64,000 bases of DNA. Source: Chelatococcus sp. HY11 (GTDB taxonomy: Bacteria; Pseudomonadota; Alphaproteobacteria; Rhizobiales; Beijerinckiaceae). Below, piece by piece: positions 26,925-35,969 of the stretch. The stretch lies in NCBI RefSeq assembly GCF_018398335.1, contig NZ_JAHBRX010000001.1:930001-994000 (forward strand), in the 5' to 3' direction. A model generated the notes under the pieces. The model was given only the letters and a program-made list of their open reading frames with translations, had not been told where the DNA came from and ran no database searches. The stretch's first letter is position 1, and the number at the start of each line of letters is the position of its first letter. The position numbers were made by a program, and so were the translations under genes.

Positions 26925-28559
26925 CTATCCGTTCCGAAGCATGAGCACACCGCCGATCAGGACGACAAGGCCGATCAGCGAAAGCCCGGCTGTCGACCAG
27001 CGGCGCAGGACCGCGTCGGCCTCAGTAATGCCGTTGATTAATCGACGAAGCATCGGCTCGCCGCTCCCAGCGAGGACGACGATGTCCCCCTCCGGTATAG
27101 CGCCCGGAAGGCGCTTCAGGCGGCTCACGATCAGCATGGCGAATGCCCCGATCAGCATCGGCCAGATGAGTTTCCACAGGGCGTCGGGCAGCAGCAGGCT
27201 CGTCACGGGCTCACCTGTAATAGCCGGATAGAGTGACCAGGGGACGACGAGCGATGCCAGCGCCACGATGAGCCAGGGCACGATCTGCCCGGCGGGCGCG
27301 AGGGACGCGGGATTGTCTTTCGTATCGCGCCTGATGGTTGCAATAAAATGAAGCATCAGCATCGTGCTGCCGGCGCCGGCCAAGGCCATGGCGCTGCCGA
27401 TGAACCCGTATCCGAGCATGGGTTTCGCCGCGAGTTTTGCAAGCGCGCCGCTGGTCAAGGGCATGCCACCGAGGCTGAGCGCCAGGATCGCGGTGAGCAG
27501 GAGGACGGGCCGCAGCATCGCCCCGCCGCTGGCGGCCAGAATGCCGACCGCCAGGAAGAGCCCGCCTTTCACCAGCGTGTGGTGGACCGCGTAGTAGGCG
27601 GCGAGGCTGGTCGCGCTCCTGTCCGCATCCAGGAGCCCGACACCGAGAATGACGGCGATCAGCCCCATCTGGCTGACGGTGGAATAGGCGAGGATGGTCT
27701 TGGCGCGCGTCTGGGTTATGCCGACGGCCACGCCATAATAGGCGGTGACGAGGCCGAGGACGATCAGCAGGATTCCCCAGGAGGGCAGGCCGGCCTCGAA
27801 GGGCAGGAAGCGGATGAATCCGATCACGCCTGCCTTGACCACGATCCCGCTGAGTGCCGCCGACGCCGGCATCGGGGCGGCCGGGTGGGCGAGCGGCAGC
27901 CAGATATGCAGGGGGAACAGGCCCATCTTGAGGGCGAAGCCGAGCACGAACAGCGCGACGATCGCGTTCCGCATCGGCGATGATGGCAGTGTCGCGACCA
28001 CATCCCTGATCAGGGGATTGGCATCCGCATGGCCAGCCGCGAGCATCACGAGCGCCGGTAGAAGGAAGGCTTCGCCGAACAGCGCCAGCACGACATAGAT
28101 GCGGCTCGCCCTCTCGGCGCGTTCGGTCTGCTCATGGACGATGAGGCCATAGGCGGCAAGGCTCGCCAATGTGAAAAGTAGGTAGAAATTCGCGACATCG
28201 CCGACGATGAAGAGGCCGAGGCTCCCGGCGAGCGTCAGAAGCCACCAGACGGCGAAACGCGGCGCCGCCGGCTCGCGTCCGAGGTAGGATGCGGCGTAGG
28301 CACCGGCCGCCCCCCAGAGCAGCGCCGCCCCGCCGAGCAGTATGGCGCCTGGACGGTCGAGCACGAGTGATATCCGGAACGGCGATGGAAAGAAGACGAT
28401 GGTTCCGTCCGGCGCGAACAGCGCCGCGAGCAGTGCCGGCAGAGGCGCGACGACGAGCAGACAGGGGACCCCTGCGCGAAAGCGCGCGGAAAGGCAGCAG
28501 AGCGCCATCGCCAGCGGCAGGAGGATCGATGCGACCAGAAGCGGGCCCTGAATTGTCAT
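26925..28559 (-). CDS. Second MrpD/MnhD-like antiporter subunit (lacks TM5 Glu)
   Basis: A 544-residue polytopic membrane protein of the ND2/ND4/ND5-antiporter family, the last gene of the operon. Conserved lysines are present: LKMGLFPLHIWLPLAH (TM7), HHTLVKGGLFLAVG (TM8) and LTSGALAKLAAKPML (TM12). The TM5 motif reads DVANFYLLFTLASLAAYG; the Glu that is essential for proton transfer in MrpA, MrpD and complex I antiporter subunits is replaced by Thr. The frame runs upstream to 29063, but that part is out of frame with coding sense; the ATG at 28559 overlaps the preceding gene's stop (ATGA). It may take the place of the MrpA N-terminal domain. Confidence 0.88.
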   Translation of the reverse strand: MTIQGPLLVASILLPLAMALCCLSARFRAGVPCLLVVAPLPALLAALFAPDGTIVFFPSPFRISLVLDRPGAILLGGAALLWGAAGAYAASYLGREPAAPRFAVWWLLTLAGSLGLFIVGDVANFYLLFTLASLAAYGLIVHEQTERAERASRIYVVLALFGEAFLLPALVMLAAGHADANPLIRDVVATLPSSPMRNAIVALFVLGFALKMGLFPLHIWLPLAHPAAPMPASAALSGIVVKAGVIGFIRFLPFEAGLPSWGILLIVLGLVTAYYGVAVGITQTRAKTILAYSTVSQMGLIAVILGVGLLDADRSATSLAAYYAVHHTLVKGGLFLAVGILAASGGAMLRPVLLLTAILALSLGGMPLTSGALAKLAAKPMLGYGFIGSAMALAGAGSTMLMLHFIATIRRDTKDNPASLAPAGQIVPWLIVALASLVVPWSLYPAITGEPVTSLLLPDALWKLIWPMLIGAFAMLIVSRLKRLPGAIPEGDIVVLAGSGEPMLRRLINGITEADAVLRRWSTAGLSLIGLVVLIGGVLMLRNG

Positions 28560-30091
28560 GGCGCCACCATCGCCGCAGCGTCGGCACGCCCGATCTGCAA
28601 GAAGGCAAAGGGTTGCAACGGAACGAAGCCCAGTAGAACCGCCGCGATGGCGAGAGCGAGCGCCGTCATCTCCATGCGTCGCGGGATTGCCGTTCGGATC
28701 TGGATGGGCGTCGCCGGCGTTGCCAGGGCCCGGTCGATCACGCGGAAGACGTAGCTGGCAGCGAGCAGGCCGCCGGCGAGAATGGTCGCCGCGAGCCAGG
28801 GATGACCGTTCACGACGGCGGCGGTCAGCAACAGGCATTTCGCGATGAAGCCGCCGCTCGGCGGGATGCCCATCAGGGACAACCCCGCCAGTCCAAAAGC
28901 CGCGGCGCTCATTGGCAGGGCGCGGGCGAAGCCGCCGAGCTCGGCAATGCGGTCGTGGCCGAAGGCTTCGGCGATGGCTCCCGCGGCGAGAAACATCGCG
29001 GCCTTGGCGAGCGCGTGCGAAACGAGCTGGAGCGCGCCACCCGTCCATGCAATCGTTCCCCACGCAGGCAGTTCGCCATCACCGGCTGCCAGCGGAAAGA
29101 CGATGAAGAGATAGCCGATCTGGGCAACGGTGGAATAGGCGATCATCAGCTTCAGCCGCGCCTGCTTCAAGGCCATGACGCTGCAGAACAGGATCGAACT
29201 CGCCCCCATGATGGCCAGGATCTGTCCCGCGAATTGAGCGGCTTCCGGAGGGGCGACATCAAGGACGAGGCGCAGGATCAGAAACACGGGCGCCTTGATG
29301 ACGAGCGCGGACAGAACGGCGCTGGCGGCCGCCGGAGCCCCGGCATGCGCGGGCGGCAGCCAGAGATGCAGCGGAAACAGGGCCGCCTTGGCGAGGAGGC
29401 CCGCGATCATCAATGCGAGCGCAGCGGAGACCGCTGGACCACCGTCGCTGATGCCCGACAGGGTCTGGAGGTCGAGCGTGCCGAAGCGGCCATAAATCAG
29501 CGCGGTCCCGAGCAGATAAAGCAGCGACCCCAGCAGCGCGAACATCAGATAGCGCAGAGCGGCCGACACGGTTGCCGCGCGGCCGTCGAGACAGACCAGC
29601 GGGACGGCCGCGAAGGTCAGAAGCTCGAGAGCGACGTAGAGATTGAACAGGTCCTCGCCGAGGAAGACGACGTTCAGCGCGCTCCACGTCGCCATGAGCA
29701 GGATCCAGAACGTGGTCGGCGCCCTGCCGTGCCGCTTGTCCAGCACGAGCCCGTACTGGGCCTGCGCGAAGAGGCCGGCTGCCGTTATCACCACGGCTGT
29801 CATCGCGAGCATGGTCGCCGAGAGACCGTCGGCCCGCAGCGTCAATCCAAGCGGCGGTTCCCAGCCGCCGACGACATAGACGAGTGCTGTTCCGTTCCGG
29901 AAGAGTTTGACGACGATGGCGATTGAAACGACCAGCCCCGCCGCCAGCGTGACAGCAGCGACAGGGGCACTGTAGCGCGGGTTCAGGGCCAGCATCGCCA
30001 GCACGGCGCAGACGGGCATGATGACGGCCAGCACCAGCAGGAAGCCACCCGCTGAGGTGATAGGGACGAGGGCGGCTGCAAGCTGCGTCAA
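28556..30091 (-). CDS. mnhD: Na+/H+ (cation/proton) antiporter subunit D
   Basis: A 511-residue proton-conducting membrane subunit with about 14 transmembrane helices. All signature residues are present: DLFNLYVALELLTFAAVPL (TM5 Glu), LLAKAALFPLHLWLPPAHAGAPAAASAVLSALVIK (TM7/8 Lys), VSHALAKAAMFLAAG, and LMGIPPSGGFIAK (TM12 Lys). This matches MrpD/MnhD. It overlaps the C subunit upstream and the second D-like subunit downstream by 4 bp each, so the operon is translated as a unit. Confidence 0.93.
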   Translation of the reverse strand: MTQLAAALVPITSAGGFLLVLAVIMPVCAVLAMLALNPRYSAPVAAVTLAAGLVVSIAIVVKLFRNGTALVYVVGGWEPPLGLTLRADGLSATMLAMTAVVITAAGLFAQAQYGLVLDKRHGRAPTTFWILLMATWSALNVVFLGEDLFNLYVALELLTFAAVPLVCLDGRAATVSAALRYLMFALLGSLLYLLGTALIYGRFGTLDLQTLSGISDGGPAVSAALALMIAGLLAKAALFPLHLWLPPAHAGAPAAASAVLSALVIKAPVFLILRLVLDVAPPEAAQFAGQILAIMGASSILFCSVMALKQARLKLMIAYSTVAQIGYLFIVFPLAAGDGELPAWGTIAWTGGALQLVSHALAKAAMFLAAGAIAEAFGHDRIAELGGFARALPMSAAAFGLAGLSLMGIPPSGGFIAKCLLLTAAVVNGHPWLAATILAGGLLAASYVFRVIDRALATPATPIQIRTAIPRRMEMTALALAIAAVLLGFVPLQPFAFLQIGRADAAAMVAP

Positions 30092-30438
30092 GGCTTGCTC
30101 CGCGGCTCAGGGTCCGGCGGCTCCCCGTTGTCGAGCGTGCTTCGGCCCGTCAGCTCGAGCAGGCGTCTCAGCAACGCGACGGCTAGCGCCGTGGCGGAGA
30201 AGGCGACGACGATGCCGGTGATGACCATGGCGTGGGGGACGGGATCGCCCGCAAATCCCGCTGCCGCGCCGCGGCGGGCGACGACACCGAAAACGAGGAA
30301 TATGCCGGCTCCGAGCAGGTTGAATCCGACAATCCGCCGCAGCAGGCTCGGGTGGGTCAGAACAACGAAAAGACCTATGCCGACGAGGGCTGCTCCACAC
30401 AGGCCGAAGAGCGTGGTTGGGGCGAGCACGGCGGTCAT
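30088..30438 (-). CDS. mnhC: Cation/proton antiporter subunit C (NuoK-like)
   Basis: A 116-residue three-helix subunit homologous to NuoK/MrpC. Key features are LRRIVGFNLLGAGIFLVFG and DPVPHAMVITGIVVAFSATALAVALLRRL; the DPVPHALVLTGIVV motif is the hallmark of MrpC. Overlaps both neighbours by 4 bp. Confidence 0.93.
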   Translation of the reverse strand: MTAVLAPTTLFGLCGAALVGIGLFVVLTHPSLLRRIVGFNLLGAGIFLVFGVVARRGAAAGFAGDPVPHAMVITGIVVAFSATALAVALLRRLLELTGRSTLDNGEPPDPEPRSKP

Positions 30439-31448
30439 GGCTCACGCGCCTTCTGCGCCGGACCTGCCACCAGCATCGCCAAGGTCACGCCGATCGACAG
30501 GGTCAAGGCGGCCTCGATGACGAGGATCAGGGGTTTGGCAATCGCCTCCGGATAGGCCAGGAAGCCGTCGGCGATGATGAAGCCGATGAGGCCGACAGCG
30601 AGGAACAGGGCGGGGCCGCCGACCAGGAGCAGCCGCAGCGTCTTGAGCGCGGTATCGGGCGGCTGGCGCAAACCCGCGATCATCACGATCAGCCACATCG
30701 CGGCCAGCACCGTACCGGCCTGGAAGGTGCCGCCCGGCGCATCGGCGCCGACCCAGAACATATAGACGGCGATGAGCACGCCGAAAGGTGGGAGCACGCG
30801 TGCGAGATAGGCGAGGGGCTCAGGCACCTCGGCCGGCCGCAGAGCCGGCGCCCCGTCCCAGAGGCGATCCGGCGCCAACGACCAGACGCCGACCAGGGCG
30901 AGCAGCAGGACAACTTTCTCCAGCAGCGTGTCCAGCGCCCGATAGGCGAGCAGCACGGCGGTGACGGGATTGCCGAGGCCTGTTGCGTCGAGCGCCGCCG
31001 CTGCCGCGGGCGCGAGTGTCGGGGCGGGATTTGGAAGGAGGAGAACGGCGAAACCGAGCCCCACCGTGACGGCGGCACAGGCGATGGCCGTTGTGATGAC
31101 CCCGACGGCTCCTATACGTCGTCCTTCGTCTATAGTCGTGGCCTTGCTGACGGTCCCGGTCGTGGAGGCCTCGGCTTTGGCGATCTTGGTGCCGGTGGCC
31201 TTGGTGCTTGTTCTGGCCTTGCGCATATGCGCCTCGGCGCTCAGCAGCAGGATGCCGGTCACACCAGCCCCGATCGCTATTTCGGTCAAAGCGACATCAA
31301 AGGCTGACAGCTGCACCCAACCGAGCCCGAGCAGCAAGCCGAAGGCAATGAAGGCGATGATCGCGTTCTGATCCGTGCGGGCCATCGTAATATGCACGGC
31401 CAGCGCGATGAGCCAGATGACAAGGGCAAGATCGAAAAGCTGTGCCAT
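30435..31448 (-). CDS. Fusion of MrpA C-terminal (DUF4040/MbhE-like) and MrpB domains
   Basis: A 337-residue fusion. Residues 1-75 are a DUF4040-type domain (DQNAIIAFIAFGLLLGLGWVQLSAFDVALTEIAIGAGVTGILLL), equivalent to part of the MrpA C-terminus or MbhD. A Thr/Lys/Ala-rich linker follows (about 76-110), then an MbhE-like segment ending NPVTAVLLAYRALDTLLEKVVLLLAL, corresponding to the end of MrpA. The last ~135 residues are MrpB (PPFGVLIAVYMFWVGADAPGGTFQAGTVLAAMW). In Mrp group 1/2 systems these regions belong to MrpA and a separate MrpB, so here they are rearranged. It overlaps mnhC by 4 bp. Confidence 0.87.
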   Translation of the reverse strand: MAQLFDLALVIWLIALAVHITMARTDQNAIIAFIAFGLLLGLGWVQLSAFDVALTEIAIGAGVTGILLLSAEAHMRKARTSTKATGTKIAKAEASTTGTVSKATTIDEGRRIGAVGVITTAIACAAVTVGLGFAVLLLPNPAPTLAPAAAAALDATGLGNPVTAVLLAYRALDTLLEKVVLLLALVGVWSLAPDRLWDGAPALRPAEVPEPLAYLARVLPPFGVLIAVYMFWVGADAPGGTFQAGTVLAAMWLIVMIAGLRQPPDTALKTLRLLLVGGPALFLAVGLIGFIIADGFLAYPEAIAKPLILVIEAALTLSIGVTLAMLVAGPAQKAREP

Positions 31449-31469
31449 GGCTGCTTCATGACCCTGACT

Positions 31470-31763
31470 TCATGAGCCGGATTTGCGGCGATGGATCCGG
31501 CCCGCGATGAGCTGACTCGCCGTCGCGGCCGAGAGCTGGGCGAGGAGCCAAACGCAAACCAGCTTGAGACCGCCGGAGAGGCTGCCAGCCTGAGGCAGAA
31601 GCCCCAGCACGATCAACCCGAGGCCAAGATTATCTGCCTTGCTGAGGGCGTGCAGCCGGCTCAGGGTGTCGGGAAAGCGGAGCAGGCCGATTGTGCCGGC
31701 GAGAAACAGGAGGGCACCGGCGGAAACGGCAATAACCGTGAAGGCATCTGCGAGAAGGGTCAC
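31470..31763 (-). CDS. mnhG: Cation/proton antiporter subunit G
   Basis: A 97-residue subunit with three hydrophobic helices. The MrpG signature GTIGLLRFPDTLSRLHALSKADNLGLGLIVLGLL is intact. It overlaps mnhF by 4 bp and is separated from the fusion gene by 21 bp, the only gap inside the operon. Confidence 0.93.
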   Translation of the reverse strand: MTLLADAFTVIAVSAGALLFLAGTIGLLRFPDTLSRLHALSKADNLGLGLIVLGLLPQAGSLSGGLKLVCVWLLAQLSAATASQLIAGRIHRRKSGS

Positions 31764-32050
31764 CGGCTTTCCTCCTCCGACCCAAGGTTTTCCGTTGGCG
31801 TGGTCTCCAGGCCGAGGGTGAACGCCGCACAGGAAAATGTCGCGAACAGCATTAGCAGCAAGGCCGCGTCGTTTGCAGCCGAAACCCCTGATGCGACGCC
31901 CAACAGCAAGAGCGCGGCGCCGCCGCCGGTTCCCAGCAACTGGACGGCCATCATGCGCTCGACTGCGATCCGCGCGCGCAGCACGCGGTAAAGGCCCAGC
32001 GCGGTCACAGCCGAAATGAACAGCGCCGTTCCGATGAGAAAATCAGCCAT
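31760..32050 (-). CDS. mnhF: Cation/proton antiporter subunit F
   Basis: A 96-residue MrpF subunit. The ATG at 32050 gives MADFLIGTALFISAVTALGL, then RVLRARIAVERMMAVQLLGTGGGAALLLLG, which matches the R..GP...DR..A....GT pattern of MrpF in part. Upstream codons in frame overlap mnhE and are not plausible. It overlaps the end of mnhE by 8 bp. Confidence 0.88.
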   Translation of the reverse strand: MADFLIGTALFISAVTALGLYRVLRARIAVERMMAVQLLGTGGGAALLLLGVASGVSAANDAALLLMLFATFSCAAFTLGLETTPTENLGSEEESR

Positions 32051-32555
32051 GGTCGCCGCCATGGAGCAGAACACGACGGAAAGCGGCCTCGTCGGCCGCG
32101 AGCTGCTGTTGCACCGGTTCTCGCAGATCAAGGCAATGGATGAGAAGCGCGCCATCGCCGTCTGAGGCGATCGGCAATTTACCCGGCTGAAGACTCATCA
32201 CGGTCCTGGAGGCATCGCGGGCCATGCCGGCAGGCAGCGATGTCCGATAGGTCACGAGGCCCGGCGACAGTTCCGGCGGCGTCGTTACGGCACGCCAAGC
32301 CACATCGATGCCCGCTGATGCTGACTGGGGCAGGAAGCGCAGGAGAAAGCTCATGATGCCGCGCGATGACAGGGCTCCACCCGGCGGCCAGAGCGCCGTG
32401 CTGGCCCAGGTTGCGGCGGCTGCCGCGACGAGGCCGACGGGCAGGTCTTTGAGCGCCGGTCCGATCAGGACCATCCAAAGGGCGAGAAAGCCGATGCCGC
32501 GCCTGAAAAGCCTCGGCAAAGTGAGGCGCGCGCCGGGGCGCGTGACCCGCGTCAT
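32043..32555 (-). CDS. mnhE: Cation/proton antiporter subunit E
   Basis: A 170-residue MrpE protein, first gene of the operon. It has two N-terminal hydrophobic segments (GIGFLALWMVLIGPALKDLPVGLVAAAAATWAS) and the soluble MrpE tail, including DVAWRAVTTPPELSPGLVTYRTSLPAG and SLQPGKLPIASDGDGALLIHCLD, matching the conserved TLTPGT...G..L.VH.L motif with changes. Start at an ATG coding MTRVTRPGAR. The promoter should lie in the 520-bp gap upstream, shared with the divergent phosphoesterase. Confidence 0.9.
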   Translation of the reverse strand: MTRVTRPGARLTLPRLFRRGIGFLALWMVLIGPALKDLPVGLVAAAAATWASTALWPPGGALSSRGIMSFLLRFLPQSASAGIDVAWRAVTTPPELSPGLVTYRTSLPAGMARDASRTVMSLQPGKLPIASDGDGALLIHCLDLREPVQQQLAADEAAFRRVLLHGGDHG

Positions 32556-33078
32556 GCGCCGCCGTTTCTGGCGGCCTGTAATCGGCTCGCGTTTTTCGCG
32601 GCTTGCCGCTGGTCCGCGGCAGTCAAGCAGTTTTTAGTTGATGGTATAAGATTATCTATTTTTAGAAGATGCGTAGCTGAAAAGGCGGAAATCGTCGAAT
32701 TCATAAGCTTTCTCTCGACAGATTCGTTCATTTCGGCCTTCATAAAGGTGAGTCGGACAGATCGATGATGTCTTTTCTGATCAACTATACTGCAATAGAG
32801 GAAGCATGCTGGAGAAAATTTCATATTAATGCTTGGTTTCATTGCAGACGGATGGCGGTCAATTCTCGGCTAACTAGCTGAGGTTAAAGTAGCATTCGCT
32901 CCGTTTATGGTCATCGGCTTCTTGTCCCACGGCTGTGCCTGGCGTCCCATTCTCGCGCTTCCCCACGACCGGATAAGCGAAAGCCTGTGCAAGATGCGTG
33001 GATGTCAGTATGCCAAATCTGGAGAACGGCGAGCGGACGCCGTCGAAGCGGATGAGTACATCTAATGGCCGTTGACCA
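32556..33078. other. 523-bp intergenic region with an AT-rich core
   Basis: It separates the divergent antiporter operon and metallophosphoesterase gene. The core (about 32640-32850) is clearly AT-richer than its surroundings, as expected for promoters. A 96-codon minus-strand frame (32552-32842) has no recognisable features and overlaps mnhE; I reject it as a gene. Confidence 0.55.
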
Positions 33079-34860
33079 ATGAATCCGATCATCGATCCGC
33101 GCGGCGGCGATGCCGAAGATGACGCCTGCAGTTCCAAAAAGCGGTCGCTGTTCGCGATCGCGGGAAGCCTGCTCGGTGAGATCAACCTCCCCAAGCTGGC
33201 GCTGGCGTGGGTCATCCTGGCGCTGATACCCGGCGTCCTGCTGGGGCTTGTGCCGCTCATCGCCACCGCGTGGTTCTCATCGGTGTCGGACCGTGTCCAC
33301 GCGATCGCGGGCATCGGATCGCTGATGCTTCTGGCTCTGGTCGCGGCGATCGGGTGGTATGCCTTTCGCCCACTCTTTCGCGTCGCCGAGCGAAACTTCT
33401 GGTCGTTGAACTCTCTGGTGGTGCAACCGGGCTATGCCTTATGTCGCGAGGGGTTGCGCCATCTCGCCGAGCGCTTCCTTTCGCATGACGCCAACGAAGC
33501 CCGTCGCGCGTATCTGAGGGCGGCAACCGCGATCGGGGCGGGCGTTCTTGCCTGCGGCGTTGCCTCCGCAATCGCGTTGACCGCGTGGCCGCACACCCGC
33601 TGGTCCGGTGGCATGGCCGACCTTGCAGATCCCCTGCGTTTGGTCGTTCCCGCGTTGGCAAATACGGTTTCCGTGATGGCGGCGTATCTGGCAGCCGCAT
33701 CCCTCACCTGGGGCATTGCCGATGGTTCGATGGACCAGCCGCGCGATCTGGTGAACTTCGACAAGGTTCCCGCCAATGTCCGCAGGTGGCGCGTGGCCCA
33801 TCTCTCGGACATTCACGTCGTGGGGGAGCGCTATGGCTTCCGGATCGAAAGCGGCCGCGCCGGTCCCCGGGGTAACGAGCGGCTTCACGAGGTCCTGGCG
33901 CGGCTCGATGCCGTCCATGCGCGTGACCCTCTGGATCTTCTCCTGATCACGGGGGACATGACCGACGCGGGGCGCTCCGCCGAATGGGCGGAGTTTCTGG
34001 ATGCCATGGCGCGTCATCCCGCATTGGCCGCGCGCAGCTTCATCCTGCCGGGAAATCACGACGTGAATATCGTCGATCGCGCCAATCCCGCCCGGCTTGA
34101 ACTCCCCGGCAGCGCCGGCAAGACATTGCGGCAGATGCGAGCGCTGTCGGCCATGGACACGGTGCAGGGAAGCCGCGTGCATGTCGTCGACCCGGCGGAA
34201 TCGGGACTGGGGGCGGGGTCAGGACTGGGTGTCAGTCTGGCTGAGGCTCTGGAGCCTCACAGAATCCGGATCGCGGCCTTTGCGGATACTGGCGGTTTCC
34301 GCCTGTCGATGGGGCTCGGCGACGTCTGGGCGAGGGCCTTCCCGATGGTGTTGCCGCCGGCGGAGGCGGACGGTCTTGGGGTCGTTCTTCTAAACTCGAA
34401 CGCCGAGACGCACTTTTCCTTCACCAACGCGCTTGGGATGGTCGGTGAAGAGGATATGCGGGCGATGCTCTCGGTACTGGCGCAATTTCCGAAGGCACGG
34501 TGGATTATCGCGCTGCATCATCACCCGGTCGAATATCCTATGCCGGCGGCGTTCTCCGAGCGTGTCGGCACCGCGCTGATCAACGGCAGCTTCTTCGTGC
34601 GCCAGCTCAAGCCCCATGGCCATCGGATCGTCGCGATGCATGGCCACCGCCATGTCGACTGGGTCGGACGCTGTGGTCCGTTGAAGATCATCTCCGCGCC
34701 GTCGCCGGTGATGGAGGCAACGGATAGCGAGCCCACCCATTTCTACATTCATACGCTCGCCGCGGCCCCGGATGGCGGCCTTGCCCTCCTTGAGCCGGAA
34801 CGGATCGATATGACATCTGGACCGGTTTCGGCCCTGAGCCCCGAGCTGGCGGTTTCATGA
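33079..34860 (+). CDS. Membrane metallophosphoesterase
   Basis: A 593-residue calcineurin-like phosphoesterase with an N-terminal membrane domain of about four helices (residues 38-66, 75-95, 150-170, 188-212). The cytoplasmic catalytic domain has all metal motifs: SDIH (243-246), TGDMTDAG (291-298), LPGNHD (323-328), LHHHP and MHGHRHVD. The dinuclear centre is therefore intact. Substrate unknown; relatives hydrolyse cyclic nucleotides, UDP-diacylglucosamine or phospholipid headgroups. Start at ATG 33079 has only a weak ribosome site. Confidence 0.85.
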   Translation: MNPIIDPRGGDAEDDACSSKKRSLFAIAGSLLGEINLPKLALAWVILALIPGVLLGLVPLIATAWFSSVSDRVHAIAGIGSLMLLALVAAIGWYAFRPLFRVAERNFWSLNSLVVQPGYALCREGLRHLAERFLSHDANEARRAYLRAATAIGAGVLACGVASAIALTAWPHTRWSGGMADLADPLRLVVPALANTVSVMAAYLAAASLTWGIADGSMDQPRDLVNFDKVPANVRRWRVAHLSDIHVVGERYGFRIESGRAGPRGNERLHEVLARLDAVHARDPLDLLLITGDMTDAGRSAEWAEFLDAMARHPALAARSFILPGNHDVNIVDRANPARLELPGSAGKTLRQMRALSAMDTVQGSRVHVVDPAESGLGAGSGLGVSLAEALEPHRIRIAAFADTGGFRLSMGLGDVWARAFPMVLPPAEADGLGVVLLNSNAETHFSFTNALGMVGEEDMRAMLSVLAQFPKARWIIALHHHPVEYPMPAAFSERVGTALINGSFFVRQLKPHGHRIVAMHGHRHVDWVGRCGPLKIISAPSPVMEATDSEPTHFYIHTLAAAPDGGLALLEPERIDMTSGPVSALSPELAVS

Positions 34861-35916
34861 CTCTGCGACAGGGTTTTCGACCGGGGGCTGTTCCTGCTTT
34901 TCGGGAGAGCCGAACAGTTCGGCGATCCATAGGCTCGAGGGGTGCTGGGCGCAGAATGTGAGCAGGGCGATGGTGATCGGCACTCCGATGAAAGCACCGA
35001 AGATGCCCCACAGATAGCTCCAGAAGAACACGGAGAACAACACGACCGCCGGTGACACCGAGAGCGCGTTGCCCGCGACGCGTGGCTCGATATAGCTGCC
35101 GACGATGAACTGGATCAGGTTCAGGCAGGCGAATACCGCGAAGACAGCCTGCCACGACTCGAAATGCGCCATGGCGAAGAGCGTCGGGAAGACGGTGGCG
35201 ACGAGCGGGCCGAGGAAGGGGATGTAATTCAGCGAGAAGGCGATGAAGCCCCATTCCTCCGCGAGCTGCAGGCCGACGAGTTTGGCGAAGGCGAAAACCA
35301 ACAGGCCGGTGATGACGCTCATCCATGTTCTCACCAGCATGTAGCGGCCGATCTTGCGCGCCGTCGCCGTGCTGCCGAGAAGAAGGACCCGGCTGATCTC
35401 CCGGTTGCGCATGCCGCGCAGCTTCCGCCCGAAGTCGTCGACCTCCAGCAGGCCAAGAACCACATAGACGAGCACGACCAGCCAGAAGCTCATCGTGCTG
35501 TTGAGGCGACCGGTGATCGTCTGTGCCGTGCGCAGGATCCAGCCGACGTTGAAATTCTCGGACCATGCGCCGGCGACGGCCACGCCGTGCCCTTCCAGCC
35601 ATATTGTGACCTGGTCGTAGAAGGCCTGAAAGCGCGCGGCGTCGCTGACGATCCAGCGGCCGACACGGCCGAAGGCCCAGACAATCAATGAGCCGAATGC
35701 GAAAAACGCGACGACCATGACGATGACGCTGATGGCCAGCGCCAGCAGTTTCGGCAGAAAGGCCTGGAGGCTCTTCTGCAACGGCCAGACGAGCGCGATG
35801 ATGAAGAGCGCGAAGGCGACCGGCGCGAAGACCGAGCTGGCAATGGACAGCGCCGCGACGGTCAGAATAACTGCGATCAGGACCTGCGCGCTCTGGTAGA
35901 TTTTGCCGGTGGTCAT
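34855..35916 (-). CDS. AI-2E family (PerM/TqsA-type) membrane protein
   Basis: A 353-residue polytopic protein. The family pattern includes the N-terminal helix pair (VLIAVILTVAALSIASSVFAPVAFALFIIALVWPLQKSLQ), a long extramembrane segment, and the C-terminal block WGFIAFSLNYIPFLGPLVATVFPTLFA and GSYIEPRVAGNALSVSPAVVLFSVFFWSYLWGIFGAFIGVPITIAL. Members export autoinducer-2 or act as cation antiporters; no direct function can be read here. The frame extends to 36024, but the ATG at 35916, 6 nt after AGGA, avoids a palindromic element upstream. Its 3' end overlaps the convergent phosphoesterase gene by 6 bp. Confidence 0.88.
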   Translation of the reverse strand: MTTGKIYQSAQVLIAVILTVAALSIASSVFAPVAFALFIIALVWPLQKSLQAFLPKLLALAISVIVMVVAFFAFGSLIVWAFGRVGRWIVSDAARFQAFYDQVTIWLEGHGVAVAGAWSENFNVGWILRTAQTITGRLNSTMSFWLVVLVYVVLGLLEVDDFGRKLRGMRNREISRVLLLGSTATARKIGRYMLVRTWMSVITGLLVFAFAKLVGLQLAEEWGFIAFSLNYIPFLGPLVATVFPTLFAMAHFESWQAVFAVFACLNLIQFIVGSYIEPRVAGNALSVSPAVVLFSVFFWSYLWGIFGAFIGVPITIALLTFCAQHPSSLWIAELFGSPEKQEQPPVENPVAES

Positions 35917-35969
35917 CTGCATTCCTGTCAGGCCTTGGTGGGTCGGGCGGCGGCGCCCGCTTACTGCTA

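Noticed and set aside
28560-29063. N-terminal extension of the second D-type antiporter frame
   Set aside because: It overlaps the real mnhD gene in another frame and is Arg-rich; the ATG at 28559 with the ATGA overlap is the natural start.
32552-32842. 96-codon minus-strand frame upstream of mnhE
   Set aside because: AT-rich promoter region, overlaps mnhE, no recognisable features.
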